This document shows, one piece after another, positions 47,198-58,737 of a stretch of 64,000 nt of DNA (position 1 is its first letter; each line of letters starts with the position of its first letter). Where the stretch lies: positions 277,026,195 through 277,090,194 of the forward strand of contig JBOZIK010000001.1 in NCBI GenBank assembly GCA_051453625.1. The letters are read 5' to 3'. The notes below the pieces were generated by a model. That model was not told the origin of the DNA. It ran no database searches and saw nothing but the letters and a program-made list of their open reading frames with translations. Position numbers and translations under genes: made by a program. The DNA comes from Welwitschia mirabilis (Eukaryota; Gnetophyta; Gnetopsida; Welwitschiales).

Positions 47198-49541
47198 TAT
47201 TACATATAGAGTTTTGCTAAGGTTAAAATCCTTTTTTAGTTCTTTGATAAATAATTAGATATTAAAATTTCCTTGTAATAATAAATAATGTTATCTTCTA
47301 GTTGAAAAATAAAGGAAGCTAAAGTAAAAGTAATAATAAAATTATATGCAATTGTAAAATATTCCTTTAAAATTTATAGATGATTAACTTAGAGTTATAT
47401 CTTATTAGAGATTTAGTTTATTTGAGGATTAATATTGATTTTGCATGATTATTTATTAGATCTAGTTTAATGTCATCTTTCTTGATGTAATTTAGAATTC
47501 TTGCAACTACAGTTTGAGAAAAATTTTCTTAAGCATATATTATTCATTCATTAGTATTTACATGTGATCTTAAGCATTTATTCATAATTATTTATTTCAT
47601 GTACTTAAAATTATTTATTAGATAATATTTTGTTATTATTAATGCCTAGTGACCATAATTGAAAAGGAAGGGTTAAGAAAACCTAAAATATCTATTAAAA
47701 CCTAATCCTACTATCAGTTCTGCTATTATTCCCTTACCTTAAATACTTGAAATCCTTGCATGTAAGGTTATATTTTGTGAATTGATCATGTGGAGTTTGA
47801 TTTCCTCTAAGAGTACATGGACTTCATTAAGGATAGGTATGGTCCATAAACCATCTTTTTACATACTTGCATGCCTTATGTTTTAAATCATTTTTTTGTT
47901 GTATTTTATAGTTTAAAATAAATGTAGTATTTACATATTGTTGTTATGTATATGCTAACATTTCCTTAAAACTTATAGTCTATTATCTATGTCTTGTGTA
48001 AGTCTTTCGAGAGTATATTAAGTTTGAGATTTGTGATCTTCTTATGAAACTTAAGTGATTTTATTATTGTTTATTATGATTGAGTTATGGTTACCAGACT
48101 CTTGTAAGCCTTGAATTTCTTATTAACCATGAGCCTTGGTGAAAATAAATTATGAATATTAATTCTATCAAAGGTAACTAGTTGTTCAAATATCATAGAG
48201 TGAAGCTCTCTGTTGTGGGTCTCTAGGCCATGGGACTAAAACTCCAAGAAGAAAGAGAAAGATATGCATGCCATTATAATATTATTATCCCTCCCAGTTA
48301 TGTGCAACTGCCTTACTACTATTTGATATGATGCAATGCCACTAAAAAATATAATTCTAATTGGATAAGCAGTCATGGTTAAGTTGTCTATCTATTCTTG
48401 GAAACCTTCCAACCTATTCCTTATCATGGGTTATACTGGGAGCTATGATGAATTGATTCTTATATCACTTATCTTAGTATAAGAAATGTTTCATGTAAGG
48501 ATGCAAAGAAGAACTATTGATTGTAACATATTTTACTTGTGTATCTATTTTTGTAGTTGCACGATGTTATGTATCATTCTTTAATTTAGTTGTTGCATGG
48601 CATGTTTTATATTTAGAGTCAGTTTTGAATCTATTATGTATTAGTTGTATGTTACATGTACTCAGACTTATTTTTCATTAATAAAGATGTGTATGTTCAA
48701 TTGATATCTTGACTTATTTCATGGTAATTTATTTTTAAGTATCCTTTTTCTTTACTTTACTACTTATGCATGATGCAATGAATTATTATATGCTTGATAT
48801 TATGAGATAGTAAGGTTGACATTTTTCTTATACAAAGATCACAAGTTTGATATGATTTTAGTTTATAAATGTTATTCCACATGCATTAAAAATATTTTTC
48901 CTTTTAAATAATCTTGAATTTCATTTAAATGTTTTAACAAGTACCTTGATTAAGAACTATAAGTTGGACTTAATGAAGAATGAAATTGACTTATGCTTAA
49001 ATCAGGAAATTAAAATCATTTATAGAAAAATTAGGTTAATAAATATTGAGTAAAACCTTGATTATAATCATCTTATAGTCGCTAACAAAGTTGTTCTGTG
49101 AGTTAACTAGTTATCACAAGTTGTAGTCAAGGTGAAGGTCTGGAGTTCAAACACTCGATAGGACAGTAATTTTTAAAAAAATATATTTACCTATTTTTTA
49201 AACCTTTCTAATGTAACATAAAATATAATAAAATCTTAATATGATCTCATTATTATTTTGTTAAGGTTTGGATACCTTAATTGTGAAGGGTCTGTCTTCC
49301 CTCATGAATCATTTGGAAGGTCAAATCCTTTCCATGTGTGTGCGTTGTGTCCCTTGTACCTCTGCACCTTTTTATAAATTTGTACAACCTGTCCTCCTCT
49401 TATGAACTCACTCTTGGCATATTTAGTTTTTTACTCCTCTTATTCCTCATGAAAAATAGTCAATGGTGGTAACTACTCTACCTTTTTATTAGGTATTTAT
49501 TATAACTGAACATTAAAAATTACAATATTTGGGCTATTATA
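47198..49541 (+). repeat. 5' LTR of chromovirus (shortened)
   Basis: Aligns with 54519 onward from TATTACATATAGAG (ancestral TGTCATGTCC...) through the TAATAATAAAT, CCATGGGAC and CTTATCATGGGT blocks to GGGCTATTATA. It lacks about 1.1 kb present in the 3' LTR (about 56760-57890), probably lost by recombination between short TCCTC repeats. Confidence 0.8.
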
Positions 49542-49544
49542 TTT

Positions 49545-49562
49545 TGGTATTAGAGCTCTAGG
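49545..49562 (+). other. Primer-binding site, initiator-Met type
   Basis: TGGTATTAGAGCTCTAGG three bases past the LTR. It matches TGGTATCAGAGC except for one C-to-T change. Confidence 0.8.
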
Positions 49563-49599
49563 TTGAGAAGTTGGATTTTAAATGATGGAACTATATTCT

Positions 49600-50990
49600 A
49601 GCATTTATCTTGTATATTCTTATGATTTTGATAGGATAAATGGCCCTTAAAAGGGTTGTACTTCTTCTTTCTGATGATTTGAAATCCTTGATAACTATTG
49701 TGAACCATCTTGTGAAAGGGCTTCAAATAAAAAAGATGGTAGAAATGATGAGAAAGAAACTTAAACCCTAATGATGCACTTTCAATGAACAAATTTCCTA
49801 GGCTTTAAAGGGGCAGATAATGCAATTAAATCTGAGGCTTAGTTAAGCTCCATTAATAAATAATTAAAGATATTTAGATGTGAAGTATTTAAAGAGTGCT
49901 TTCAAGCTAGATTCATATCAAAGTTTTACAAAAATACCAATTCATAATAATGTTATAGCCTTAGATGGGGGTCAATGTCAATAGCTCTGTANNNNNNNNN
50001 NNNNNNNNNNNNNNNNNNNNNNNNNNNNNNNNNNNNNNNNNNNNNNNNNNNNNNNNNNNNNNNNNNNNNNNNNNNNNNNNNNNNNNNNNNNAGCCACTAT
50101 ACATTTTGATAAACATTAGTTCTATAAAGTTAGTTAAAATTTTATAGATTGTTTGGCTAAACTAAATATAATTAGTGCCTAACGCATCAATGATTTTAAC
50201 TTGTAACATCTCTTGAATTCATCACTATTATGAATCATCTACTAGGTGATTAATGATAGAATTTGAGATCCTTGATGACTATTATGAACCACCCTGTGGA
50301 AGTGATCCAAAATAAAAGAGATGGTAGAAATGATGAGAAAGCAACTTAAACCCTAATGATGCATTTTCAATGAATAAATTTCCTAGGCTTTAAAGGGGTA
50401 GATAATGCAATTAAATCTGAGGCTTAGTTAAGCTCCATCAATAAAGAATTAAAGCTATTTAGATGTGAAGTATTTGAAGAGTGCTTTCAAGCTAGCTTCA
50501 TATCAAAGTTTTACAAAAATACCAATTCATAATAATTTTACAGCCTTAGATGGGGGTCAATGTCAATAGCTCTGTATAAGAACAAATTTATGTAGTTATT
50601 GAGGTATGTGCTAGAGATAGCCCATAGTTAAGCAATTAAGATTCGAAGGTTAGTGGTTGTTATAGCCAAAGATTTTTACAGAGGCCTTAAAAAAGATGAG
50701 GTTAGCTAAGGAATTCTAGTCTAGTAGCAAAAACTTCTATGATATACAAGGAAATCCCCAGGAGTAGAGGGGAAACCAAACTAGAAAAAGGCACTTTTAT
50801 AAAAACTCAAAAGTAGGTAGAGCTATAGATTAGTATGAGGCTATTAGAGTGAATTAATTGGAGGCCACACAATCCTATGGAAGAGGTAATATACCTATGG
50901 AACCACCATCTTCTACTACAAGAACAAAATCACAAGAACTTAGGGCTACTAAAAGCTATAATTATGAAGGACCTCATATGACTAGAAATT
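49600..50990 (+). pseudogene. Gag of chromovirus (degenerate, partly duplicated)
   Basis: The plus strand reads FKGFKGADNAIKSEA, LSSINK, LKIFRCEVF, the usual gag block in which a residue pair AE.WL..IEK..F..L.C is expected. It occurs near 49795 and again near 50390, because about 49675-49991 is repeated at about 50257-50575 around a 100-N gap (49992-50091). Stops stand for Trp and Gln. No intact CCHC knuckle was read. The downstream stretch to 50990 is Lys/Arg-rich in several frames. Confidence 0.6.
49992..50091. other. Assembly gap (100 N) in chromovirus gag
   Basis: The left flank (about 49675-49991) reappears at about 50257-50575, but 165 bases of other sequence lie between the gap and the right copy. 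Confidence 0.9.
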
Positions 50991-51059
50991 CTCCAAAGAG
51001 GAGAAAAACATTGGGGAATAGTTAATATCATAAAACTATATGCATATCTATATAGGAAT

Positions 51060-51450
51060 GATGTTCAACCATCAGTGATCTTGGAAACAATAGGTATTGT
51101 ATTTAATATTCCTATAAAAATTTTATTAGATCCTAGAATAATAGATTATTTTATATCTCTTGAGGTGTCTCAACTATTATTTACTATAGTACATATTGAA
51201 AATAGAGTGGTGATGTAACTCCTTGATGATAGTATAGGTAAGGATCTTGGTAAAACTTCTTCATGTGATATTTTAGTTAGAGGTCACATCTTACAAGAAT
51301 AATTTTTAATTTTGAAATTAAGATATTTTGATGTCATCTTGGGTATGAATTAGCTCTGAGAAAAATAGGGCTCAAATTAATTATTTCTCTAGATACATTA
51401 TAGTAATAAAAGCAAATGAGGAGAGGGTTTGGCTACACATCATCTATACT
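51060..51450 (+). pseudogene. Aspartic protease of chromovirus
   Basis: Readings include LLDPRIIDYFISLEVSQLL, in the place of LFDSGASHSFIS with the Gly lost, and CDILVRGHIL then FLILKLRYFDVILGMN.L, the typical protease end (FDVILGMDWL). The catalytic Asp is kept but the DSG triplet is not. Confidence 0.7.
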
Positions 51451-51539
51451 CCTTCTATGGAAAGATTGATAAGCAAGAAGCAGATGATGAAATAATTGTA
51501 AAGTTGAGGTACCTTTAAGATAGTTAAGTTCTTATCTTC

Positions 51540-52600
51540 TATTCAATCCTAGTTAAAGGTATTAGATATTCTAATGGTAAGGGAATATGTTAATCTTTTT
51601 CCTAAAGAATTACTAGGTTGACCTCCTAGAAGAGATAAGAACTTTGAGATAAGTCTTATACCTAGTGTAGAACTAATTTCTAAGGAATCTTACAGAATCT
51701 CTTCTATGGAGCTAGCTAATTTGAAGACTCAGATAACTACACTTTTGGATAAGGAGTTAATTAGGCCAATCATATCTTCATGGGATGCATTGGTCCTTTT
51801 TATGAAAAAGAAGGATGGAATCTTGAGCCTGTGTGTGCACTACAGAATGTTGAATAAAGTCATAGTAAGGAATAGTCATTACTTACCTTAGATAGAGGAT
51901 TATTTGATCATCTTAAGTATGCTCAAGTTTTTCATAATATTGATCTTAAATCAGGATATCATCAATTTAGGACCAAGGAAGGAGATGTCTTTAAAATAAT
52001 TTTCTGAACTAGGTATAGATATTATGAATTTGGAGTAGTTCCACTTGGCCTTAATAATGCACTAGAAACATTCATGGAAGTGATGAATGAAATTTTAAAA
52101 GCTTATTTAGATGATTTTATGGTGGTTTTTATTGATGATGTTTTAGTGTATTCTCTAACTAAGGAGACCCATGATAGGCATCTAAGGATAGCTCTAGATA
52201 CGTTACGAAGGAATCATTTTTATGTAAATCCTAATAAGTATAAGTTATAGCTATTTAAGATTAAATTTCTTAATCATGTGATTTTCAAAGAAGGAGTTAG
52301 TATGGATAAAGATAAAGTACAAGTTTTTATGCAATGGCCAAAGCCTAAATCAGTGTCAGAAGGTAGAATAGTTCTTAATCTTGCTACATATTATAGNNNN
52401 NNNNNNNNNNNNNNNNNNNNNNNNNNNNNNNNNNNNNNNNNNNNNNNNNNNNNNNNNNNNNNNNNNNNNNNNNNNNNNNNNNNNNNNNNNNNNNNNTAAA
52501 TCAGTGTCAGAAGGTAGAATAGTTCTTAATCTTGCTACATATTATAGAAGATTTATAAAGAATTTTTCTAAGGTATCTTTACTCTTAACTTCATTGCTAT
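51540..52600 (+). pseudogene. Reverse transcriptase of chromovirus
   Basis: Blocks in order: FPKELLG.PPRRDKNFEI, LIPSVELISKESYRISSMEL, LLDKELIRPIISSWDALVLF, MKKKDGILSLCVHYRMLNKV, YEFGVVPLGLNNALETFME and VVFIDDVLVYS (FIDD catalytic box, 52128-52139), then KFLNHVIFKEGVSMDKDKVQ and LNLATYYRRFIKNFSKV. The frame changes near 51900. A 100-N gap (52397-52496) lies between two identical 51-base copies of one RT piece, so the true sequence probably runs on with one copy. The FIDD box is intact. Confidence 0.85.
52346..52547. repeat. Identical 51-bp flanks around a 100-N gap
   Basis: 52346-52396 and 52497-52547 are the same 51 bases. They encode one RT block that occurs once in the family, so one copy is almost surely an assembly effect. 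Confidence 0.95.
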
Positions 52601-52689
52601 GAAAGAATAATTAGCTTAAATCAACTGATCTATATGATAAAGCTTTTCAGATGCTTAAGATAATTCTTGTCTCACTGTCAGTCTTGAGG

Positions 52690-52930
52690 ATGCCAGAATC
52701 AAGGAAAGCCTTATACAGTGTATACAGATGCCTCAAGTGAACGCTTAGGAGTGGTTTTGATGCAAGATGGTAAAGTGATATCTTATGCTTCTAAGTAGTT
52801 AAATAATCATGAGAATAATTATCCTATTCATGACCTAGAACTAGCAGGTATCATTCATGTGTTAAAAGTTTGAAGGCACTATCTCTGTGATTAATAGATA
52901 GAAATTTGGACTGATATAATAGCTTGAAGT
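52690..52930 (+). pseudogene. RNase H of chromovirus
   Basis: Readings YTVYTDASSERLGVVLMQDG, KVISYASK, LNNHENNYPIHDLELAGIIH and RHYLCD match the gypsy RNase H (YTDAS with its catalytic Asp, HE.NYP.HDLEL). Stops are at CAG and TGG positions. It degrades the RNA strand of the hybrid. Confidence 0.8.
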
Positions 52931-53039
52931 AAATTCATATGCAACCAAATTTAAATCTCAGTCAACGGTGTTAGGTATATATTTTGTAGGATTATGATCT
53001 TACAGTGAATTATCATGTAGAAAATACAAATGTATTAGC

Positions 53040-54250
53040 TAATGCCTTAAGTAGAAGAAAGCATATACTCTATAATCTAAGAGTGGATGATATGTTGCAA
53101 CATGATCTTAGAAGTACAACGAAATTGCCCTTTATGTAGTAAAGTGAAAGAAGTTGGGTTGATATGGTTTACCATTTCAACAACTGATGTAATCAATTAT
53201 TTAAAAAAGATTATGGCTCCTAATGTGGTAAGAGCTGAAAATCTATTTTTTGAGGAGTTTCATGCAACTAAATATTCTCTCCATTCAAGAGTCAACACGA
53301 TTTGCAAGGATATTAAGTAGTTTTATTGGTGACCAAGAATGAAATCGAATATGGCTAAATTTACAGCTAACTATGTGACTTATCAGTTAATTAATGCTAA
53401 GCATAGGCACATAGTAGGACTTCTCTATTCTCATAATGTCCATAGTAAAAATGGGAAATCATAGGCATGGACTTTGTTATAAGTTTACCTAAAATTAAGA
53501 AAGGCTATGATTCTATCTTTATTATAGGAGATCTTTTTACAAAGATTTCTTAGTTTTATCTAGTGGAGATGATAGATATGGTTGAGAGAATTATAAGGAA
53601 GTATATCAGGAACATTGCTAGACTACATGGAATTCCTAAGGTAATAATTTTAGATAAAAATAATAAGTTCACATCCATATTTTAGATTATCTTTCATAAG
53701 GAATTGGAAATAAAGATAAATTTTAGTATAGCTTTTCATCCCTAACCTAATGAGTAGATTAAAGGGATAAATCAAATTTTAAAGAACTTGTTAAGGATGG
53801 TTATTTTAGACTTTGATGATTCATGGGTAGATCATTTTCCATTGGTAGATATTACTTATAATAATAGCTATCAAGAATCTATTAGATGTGTTCTATTTGA
53901 GCACTTTTATGGAAGAGTATGTAGGACTCAATCTTATTGGTTTAATGCATCAAAAAAAATATTATTGCAAGTTTCCTACACTCAATAGTTAGAGGAAATA
54001 GTTACGTAAATTATGAAAAGGCTCGAAGTTGTGAAAGATAGGCAAGAAAATTATGCAAAACAGTATAGAAGGCAATTATAACTTCAATAATATGATAATG
54101 TGTTTCTTAAATGTTCCCCCTTAAAGGAAGTATTCAGGTTTGATAAGAAAGGGAAGCTAGCTCCAAGATTTATTAGATCTTATCAGGTGATTCATAGAGT
54201 TGGGACTATGGCATATGAGTGAGCCTTACCTCCACATTTATCCATGTTGC
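53040..54250 (+). pseudogene. Integrase of chromovirus
   Basis: WEIIGMDFVISLPKIKKGYD (first Asp), IFIIGDLFTKIS, ARLHGIPKVIILDKNNKFTS (second Asp kept), IAFHP followed by TAA and TAG stops for the two Gln codons (53743, 53755), then IKGINQILKNLL, where the catalytic Glu position reads Lys. WVDHFPLVDITYNNSYQESI and the ALPPHLSMLHNVFHILPLRK block follow near 54220-54290. Zinc-region readings before 53340 are weak. Inactive by stops and the Glu-to-Lys change. Confidence 0.85.
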
Positions 54251-54339
54251 ATAATGTTTTTCATATATTACCATTGAGGAAATGTATCAATAATGGGACA
54301 AAGATCATTCTAGATTAAGATGTTACCATTCTTTCTAAC

Positions 54340-54470
54340 TATTTGATAGAAGCTCAACTAGAGAAGTACTTCAAGGAAAAATAGTTAAAATATATTAAGG
54401 TAAAGTTATTAGGTTAATCGAAAGATGAAGCAACATGGGAGATGAAGGATGATATATTATATTAAAAACT
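54340..54470 (+). pseudogene. Chromodomain-like C-terminus of chromovirus integrase
   Basis: Readings IEAQLEKYFKEK, LKYIKVKLLG and KDEATWEMKDDILY match the chromodomain end of plant Del/Tekay integrases (ILDR...LR...I..VKVLW...EEATWE.E..M). Such a domain can bind histone marks and steer insertion to heterochromatin (family knowledge). Two stops interrupt it, at expected Gln and Trp codons. Confidence 0.75.
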
Positions 54471-54503
54471 TGAATTATTGTCTTGTTTCCAGGAGAAAAA
54501 CCT

Positions 54504-54517
54504 TAAGGAAGAGGGAT
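54504..54517 (+). other. Polypurine tract of chromovirus
   Basis: AAGGAAGAGGGA lies two bases before the TG of the 3' LTR. It is the expected plus-strand priming site. Confidence 0.8.
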
Positions 54518-54518
54518 T

Positions 54519-57500
54519 TGTCATGTCCAAAGTTTTTCTAAGATTAGAAACCTTTCTTAGTTTTTGATAAATAAGTAGATAACAAAATTTCCTTTTAATA
54601 ATAAATAGTGTTAGCTTCTAGTTGAAAAATAAAGAAGCTGAAATAAAAGTAAAAATAGAATTATGTACTATTAGAAAATATTATTTTAAAATTTACTGAA
54701 GATTAACTTAAAGTTATTATCTTATTAGAGATTTAGTTTATTTGAAGATTAATATTAATTATGCATGACTATTTATTAGATGCAATTTAACATATGTTTT
54801 CTTAATGTAATTTAGATTTCTGGAAACTACAGTTTAACATTAATTTTCTTAAGAATATCTTATTTATGCATTGGTATTTACATGTGATCTTAAAAATTAG
54901 TTCATGATTATTTATTTCATGGAGTTAAAATTATTTATTAGATAAGGCCAGATTTGGAAAGGAAGGGTTAAGAAAACCTAAACTATCTATTCAAACCTAA
55001 TCCTATTGTCAGTTGTACCATTAGTCATCTACCATAAATACTTAAAACTCATGTATTTATAATCATGTTTTGCAAATTAATCATGTGGAGTTTAATTTCT
55101 TCTAAGATCATGTGGATCTCATTAGGGATAAGTGTGATCCATAAACCCTCTTTTTACATGCTTTCATGCCTTGTGTTTTAAATTTCTTTTTTCTTATATT
55201 TTATAGCTTGAAATAAATGCAGTATGTATATCTTATTATTATGTGTATGCTAATGTTTCCTTGTAACTTGTATTCTATTACCTACATCTTGTATGCATCT
55301 TTCAAGTATCTATTGAGTCTAAGATTTGTGATCTTCTTATGGAACTTGAGTGATCTTATTATCATCTATTGTAATTGAGTTATGATGAATAAAATCTTAA
55401 AAGCCTTGAGTCTCTTATTGATCATGGACCTTGATGAAAATAAATTATGAATGTTAATTTTAGCCAAGGTAACTATTTATTTAAACATCATAGAATGGAG
55501 CTCTGTTTTGTGAGCCTTGAGGTCATGGGACAGAACCTCTAGGAAGAAAGAAAAAGATATGCATGCCATTATAATAATATTGATTCTCTTAGTTATGTGT
55601 AACTAGGTTACTTGTATTTAATATGATGAGACACCACTAAAGAAGATAATGCTAAGTGGATGAGTGATTATGATCAATTTATCTATCTATTCTAGGAAAA
55701 CTTCCCAACCTATTCCTTATCATGGGTCATACTAGGAGTTGTGATGAATCAATTCTCATATCACTTATGCTTGTATAGGAAATCTTGCATGTGAGGATGT
55801 AGAGAAGAACTAGTAATCATAACTACATGTTATCTATGTATTTGTTTCTATAGTTATATGGATGTTATGTGTTATTTTTTACTTCAGTTATTGCATGACA
55901 TGTTTTATAGCTAAAGTTAGTTTTGTAGCTGTTATGTGTCAGTTACATGTTACATGTACTCAAACTTATTTTTCATCTATAAAGATGTGTTTTTTTAACT
56001 AATATCTTAATTTGTCTTATGGTATTGTATTTTGAAGTATCACTTCTCTTTGTTTTACTACTTATAGATGATGCAATGTATTATGATATGCTTGATATTA
56101 TGAGATAGTAAGGTTGAAGTTTTTCTTATAAAAATGTTATGAGTTTGTTATGATTTTAGTTTGTAAATGTTATTCCACATGCATTAAAAATATCTTTACT
56201 TTTCAATAATTTGAATTTCATTAAATGTTTTACCAAGTACCTTGATTAGGAACTACAAGTTAGTATTAATGAAGAATGATATTGACTTAGGCCTAAGTCA
56301 TAAAATTAAAGTCATTTATAGAAGAATTAATGTTCATCTTTGATAAATCTTAAGTTATAACTTAACTATAATCATCTTCCATTTCCTAACAAAGTTATTC
56401 TGTGAGTTAACTATTTATCATAAGTTGTAGTTAAGATAGAGGTCTAGAGTTTAAACCCCTAACTAGATGGTAAATTTTTTTGAAAGGTTTTTACCTCTAT
56501 TTTTAACCTTTTTGATGTGCCATAAAATATAATAAAATCTTAATATGATGTAACTATTCTTTTATTAAGGTTTGTGTCCCTTAATTGTGGAGGATTTGTA
56601 TTTCATCATGATGCATTTGAAAGGTTGCGTTCTTCCATACATGTGCCTCGTGTCCCCCATGCCTTCGCATCTTCTTACAATCTTACACTGCCTGCCCTCC
56701 TTCTATGGGCTCACTGTTAGCACAACCAATTTTTTCCTCCTCTTTCCTATCAAACCATGGTATCCCTTCATGGCTTGTATGCACCTCACATCCCAATCAT
56801 GCCGCTTAGTGATCTCTCCTCATTCTTCTTGAACTTGCCATTTTACTTACTGATCATTGTGCTACCACTATCTCCTTCTATAGTACAGTGTTCCTGCTCT
56901 TTTGTAATTAATACATATATCCTTTGCTTTATGCCCTTTTACCAATACTACTTGAAGACCTTTTGATGTATAGTCCCTCGGTTGTGTCCCTGTGCTTTTT
57001 CCCCTAAACCATATATTTGCACTAATTTTTGATCCTCCACTAAACTGACTGTACATCATTGACATCCTAAACTTCACCCACATTTTCATTCATATGCGTA
57101 AGTGCACCTTCTCCCTTATTTCCCTTTCCCTATGCTTCTCCTTCTAGTTAGCATGTTAACATTATTTGCCTACTTCACACCTACCATTGTCACATGTAGA
57201 CCCCTTGTAATGCTCTCCTCTATTGTCTTCCTACCTCACTGTCTTACATGCATTTAGTATATAGTCACTTTGCCAATACCAATGCCAACATCAAGCCTTG
57301 CCCTCTCCTACATGTCCCTATTTTCTCTAAGTCCTTTACGTTATATTGTACTTGTGTGTAAAACTAGATAAAGTAGGATAATTATTAAGTTTTACAGATA
57401 TATAGACTTATACTAGAAGTTTTTGAATGACATTTATATGTAAGAAAAATAAAAGAAGGAACATGAAATGTAGTAATATGACAATTATCATGTATGAGCA

Positions 57501-58732
57501 GATAGCATGAGGTCAGGTTTTCAAATCTCAAGGACATCATTTTTAGAAAACCTTCTTGAAATAAATTATGTTGAAACTTAAGTAGTATAAATGTGGACAT
57601 TGGTAATAACATAGTATGGATAGGAATTTAGAACTTACCATAGTTAATTGGAAGTTCTTAGTATTAAATGCTAATATTAACATTCATAAAATACTTACCC
57701 ATACTATTAATAATTTATTATAAGGATCCCATGACATTTTACGAATAAAATGGATGTGTAGGCTAATAGTGTAAATGTGGTAACATTTCTTATATACATT
57801 TCATATAACTTATAACCTTAAAATTTAAGTATAAAAGTTGGTAGATAGTCTAGTACTATCTCATAACTGAAGTAACCTCACAAATATTCTCCCTAACAAA
57901 AAATAACCGATGGTGATAACTAATCTACCTTGTTATCAAGTATTCATTATAATTGGACATTAAAAATTACAAGATTTGAGATATTACAAAATCCCAAGTA
58001 ATTCATTTAGTGCTACTATTCAAAGATCTTATACTTCAAAAAGCTAACCCAAGGAACTCTTTAGTACTACTCTTGAAAGTTCTTTGACTTTAAAAATCTA
58101 AGATGATAGGGTAACCATTGGGGATTTATTGAAAAAGGGAAAAGATATTTTAAGAAAAAGTTTTAATAAGTGAAAATATTCTAATAATAAATCCCAAAGA
58201 ACTCTTTTAATGATACTCTTTAAAGTTTTTAAACTCTAGAAAGCTACCTAAAGGAACTCTACTCCTCTATGGTTATTGGANNNNNNNNNNNNNNNNNNNN
58301 NNNNNNNNNNNNNNNNNNNNNNNNNNNNNNNNNNNNNNNNNNNNNNNNNNNNNNNNNNNNNNNNNNNNNNNNNNNNNNNNACCATAGTTAATTGGAAGTT
58401 CTTAGTATTAAATACTAATATTAACATTTACAAAATACTTACCCATACTATTAATAATTTATTATAAGGATCCCATGACATTTTATGAATAAAATGGATG
58501 TGTAAACTAATAGTGTAGATATGATAACATTTCTTATGTACATTTCATACAACTTGTAACCTTCAAATTTAAGTATAAAAGTTGGTAGACATTCTAGTAT
58601 TATCTCATAACCGATGTAACCTTACCAATATTCCTCCTCATGAAAAATAATTGATGGTGATAACTGCTCTATCTTGTTATTGCATATTTATTATAATTAA
58701 ACATTAAAAATTAGACGATTTTTGCTATTAAA
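54519..58732 (+). repeat. 3' LTR of chromovirus, with an end duplication and gap
   Basis: Starts TGTCATGTCC, well-formed for gypsy LTRs. It matches the 5' LTR, with about 1.1 kb extra between about 56760 and 57890 that is more GC-rich. The last 352 bases occur twice, 57637-57988 and 58381-58732, separated by 292 other bases and a 100-N gap (58281-58380). Only the second copy is followed by the target duplication TAGGT. Confidence 0.75.
57989..58380. other. Interruption in the 3' LTR end: degenerate repeats and 100-N gap
   Basis: 292 bases between the two LTR-end copies include three rough repeats built on GGAACTCTTTAGTACTACTC (about 58000, 58054 and 58200). The gap is 58281-58380. Origin unclear. 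Confidence 0.6.
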
Positions 58733-58737
58733 TAGGT
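58733..58737 (+). repeat. Target duplication TAGGT, right of chromovirus
   Basis: Directly after the second LTR-end copy. It pairs with TAAGT at 47193-47197. Confidence 0.7.

Larger units (their letters stand above)
47198..58732 (+). mobile_element. Nested Ty3/gypsy chromovirus (Tekay/Del-like)
   Basis: 5' LTR 47198-49541, primer site 49545, gag, protease, RT, RNase H, integrase, a C-terminal chromodomain-like stretch, polypurine tract 54504-54517 and 3' LTR from 54519. The chromodomain, the ALPPHLSMLHNVFH block after integrase and the long LTRs fit Tekay/Del chromoviruses (family level inferred). It lies in the outer element in opposite orientation, so it inserted later. All genes have stops and frameshifts. 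Confidence 0.85.

Noticed and set aside
56572-57089. Several overlapping frames in the GC-richer part of the chromovirus 3' LTR
   Set aside because: They lie in LTR sequence, overlap on both strands and have no domain; openness follows from local composition.
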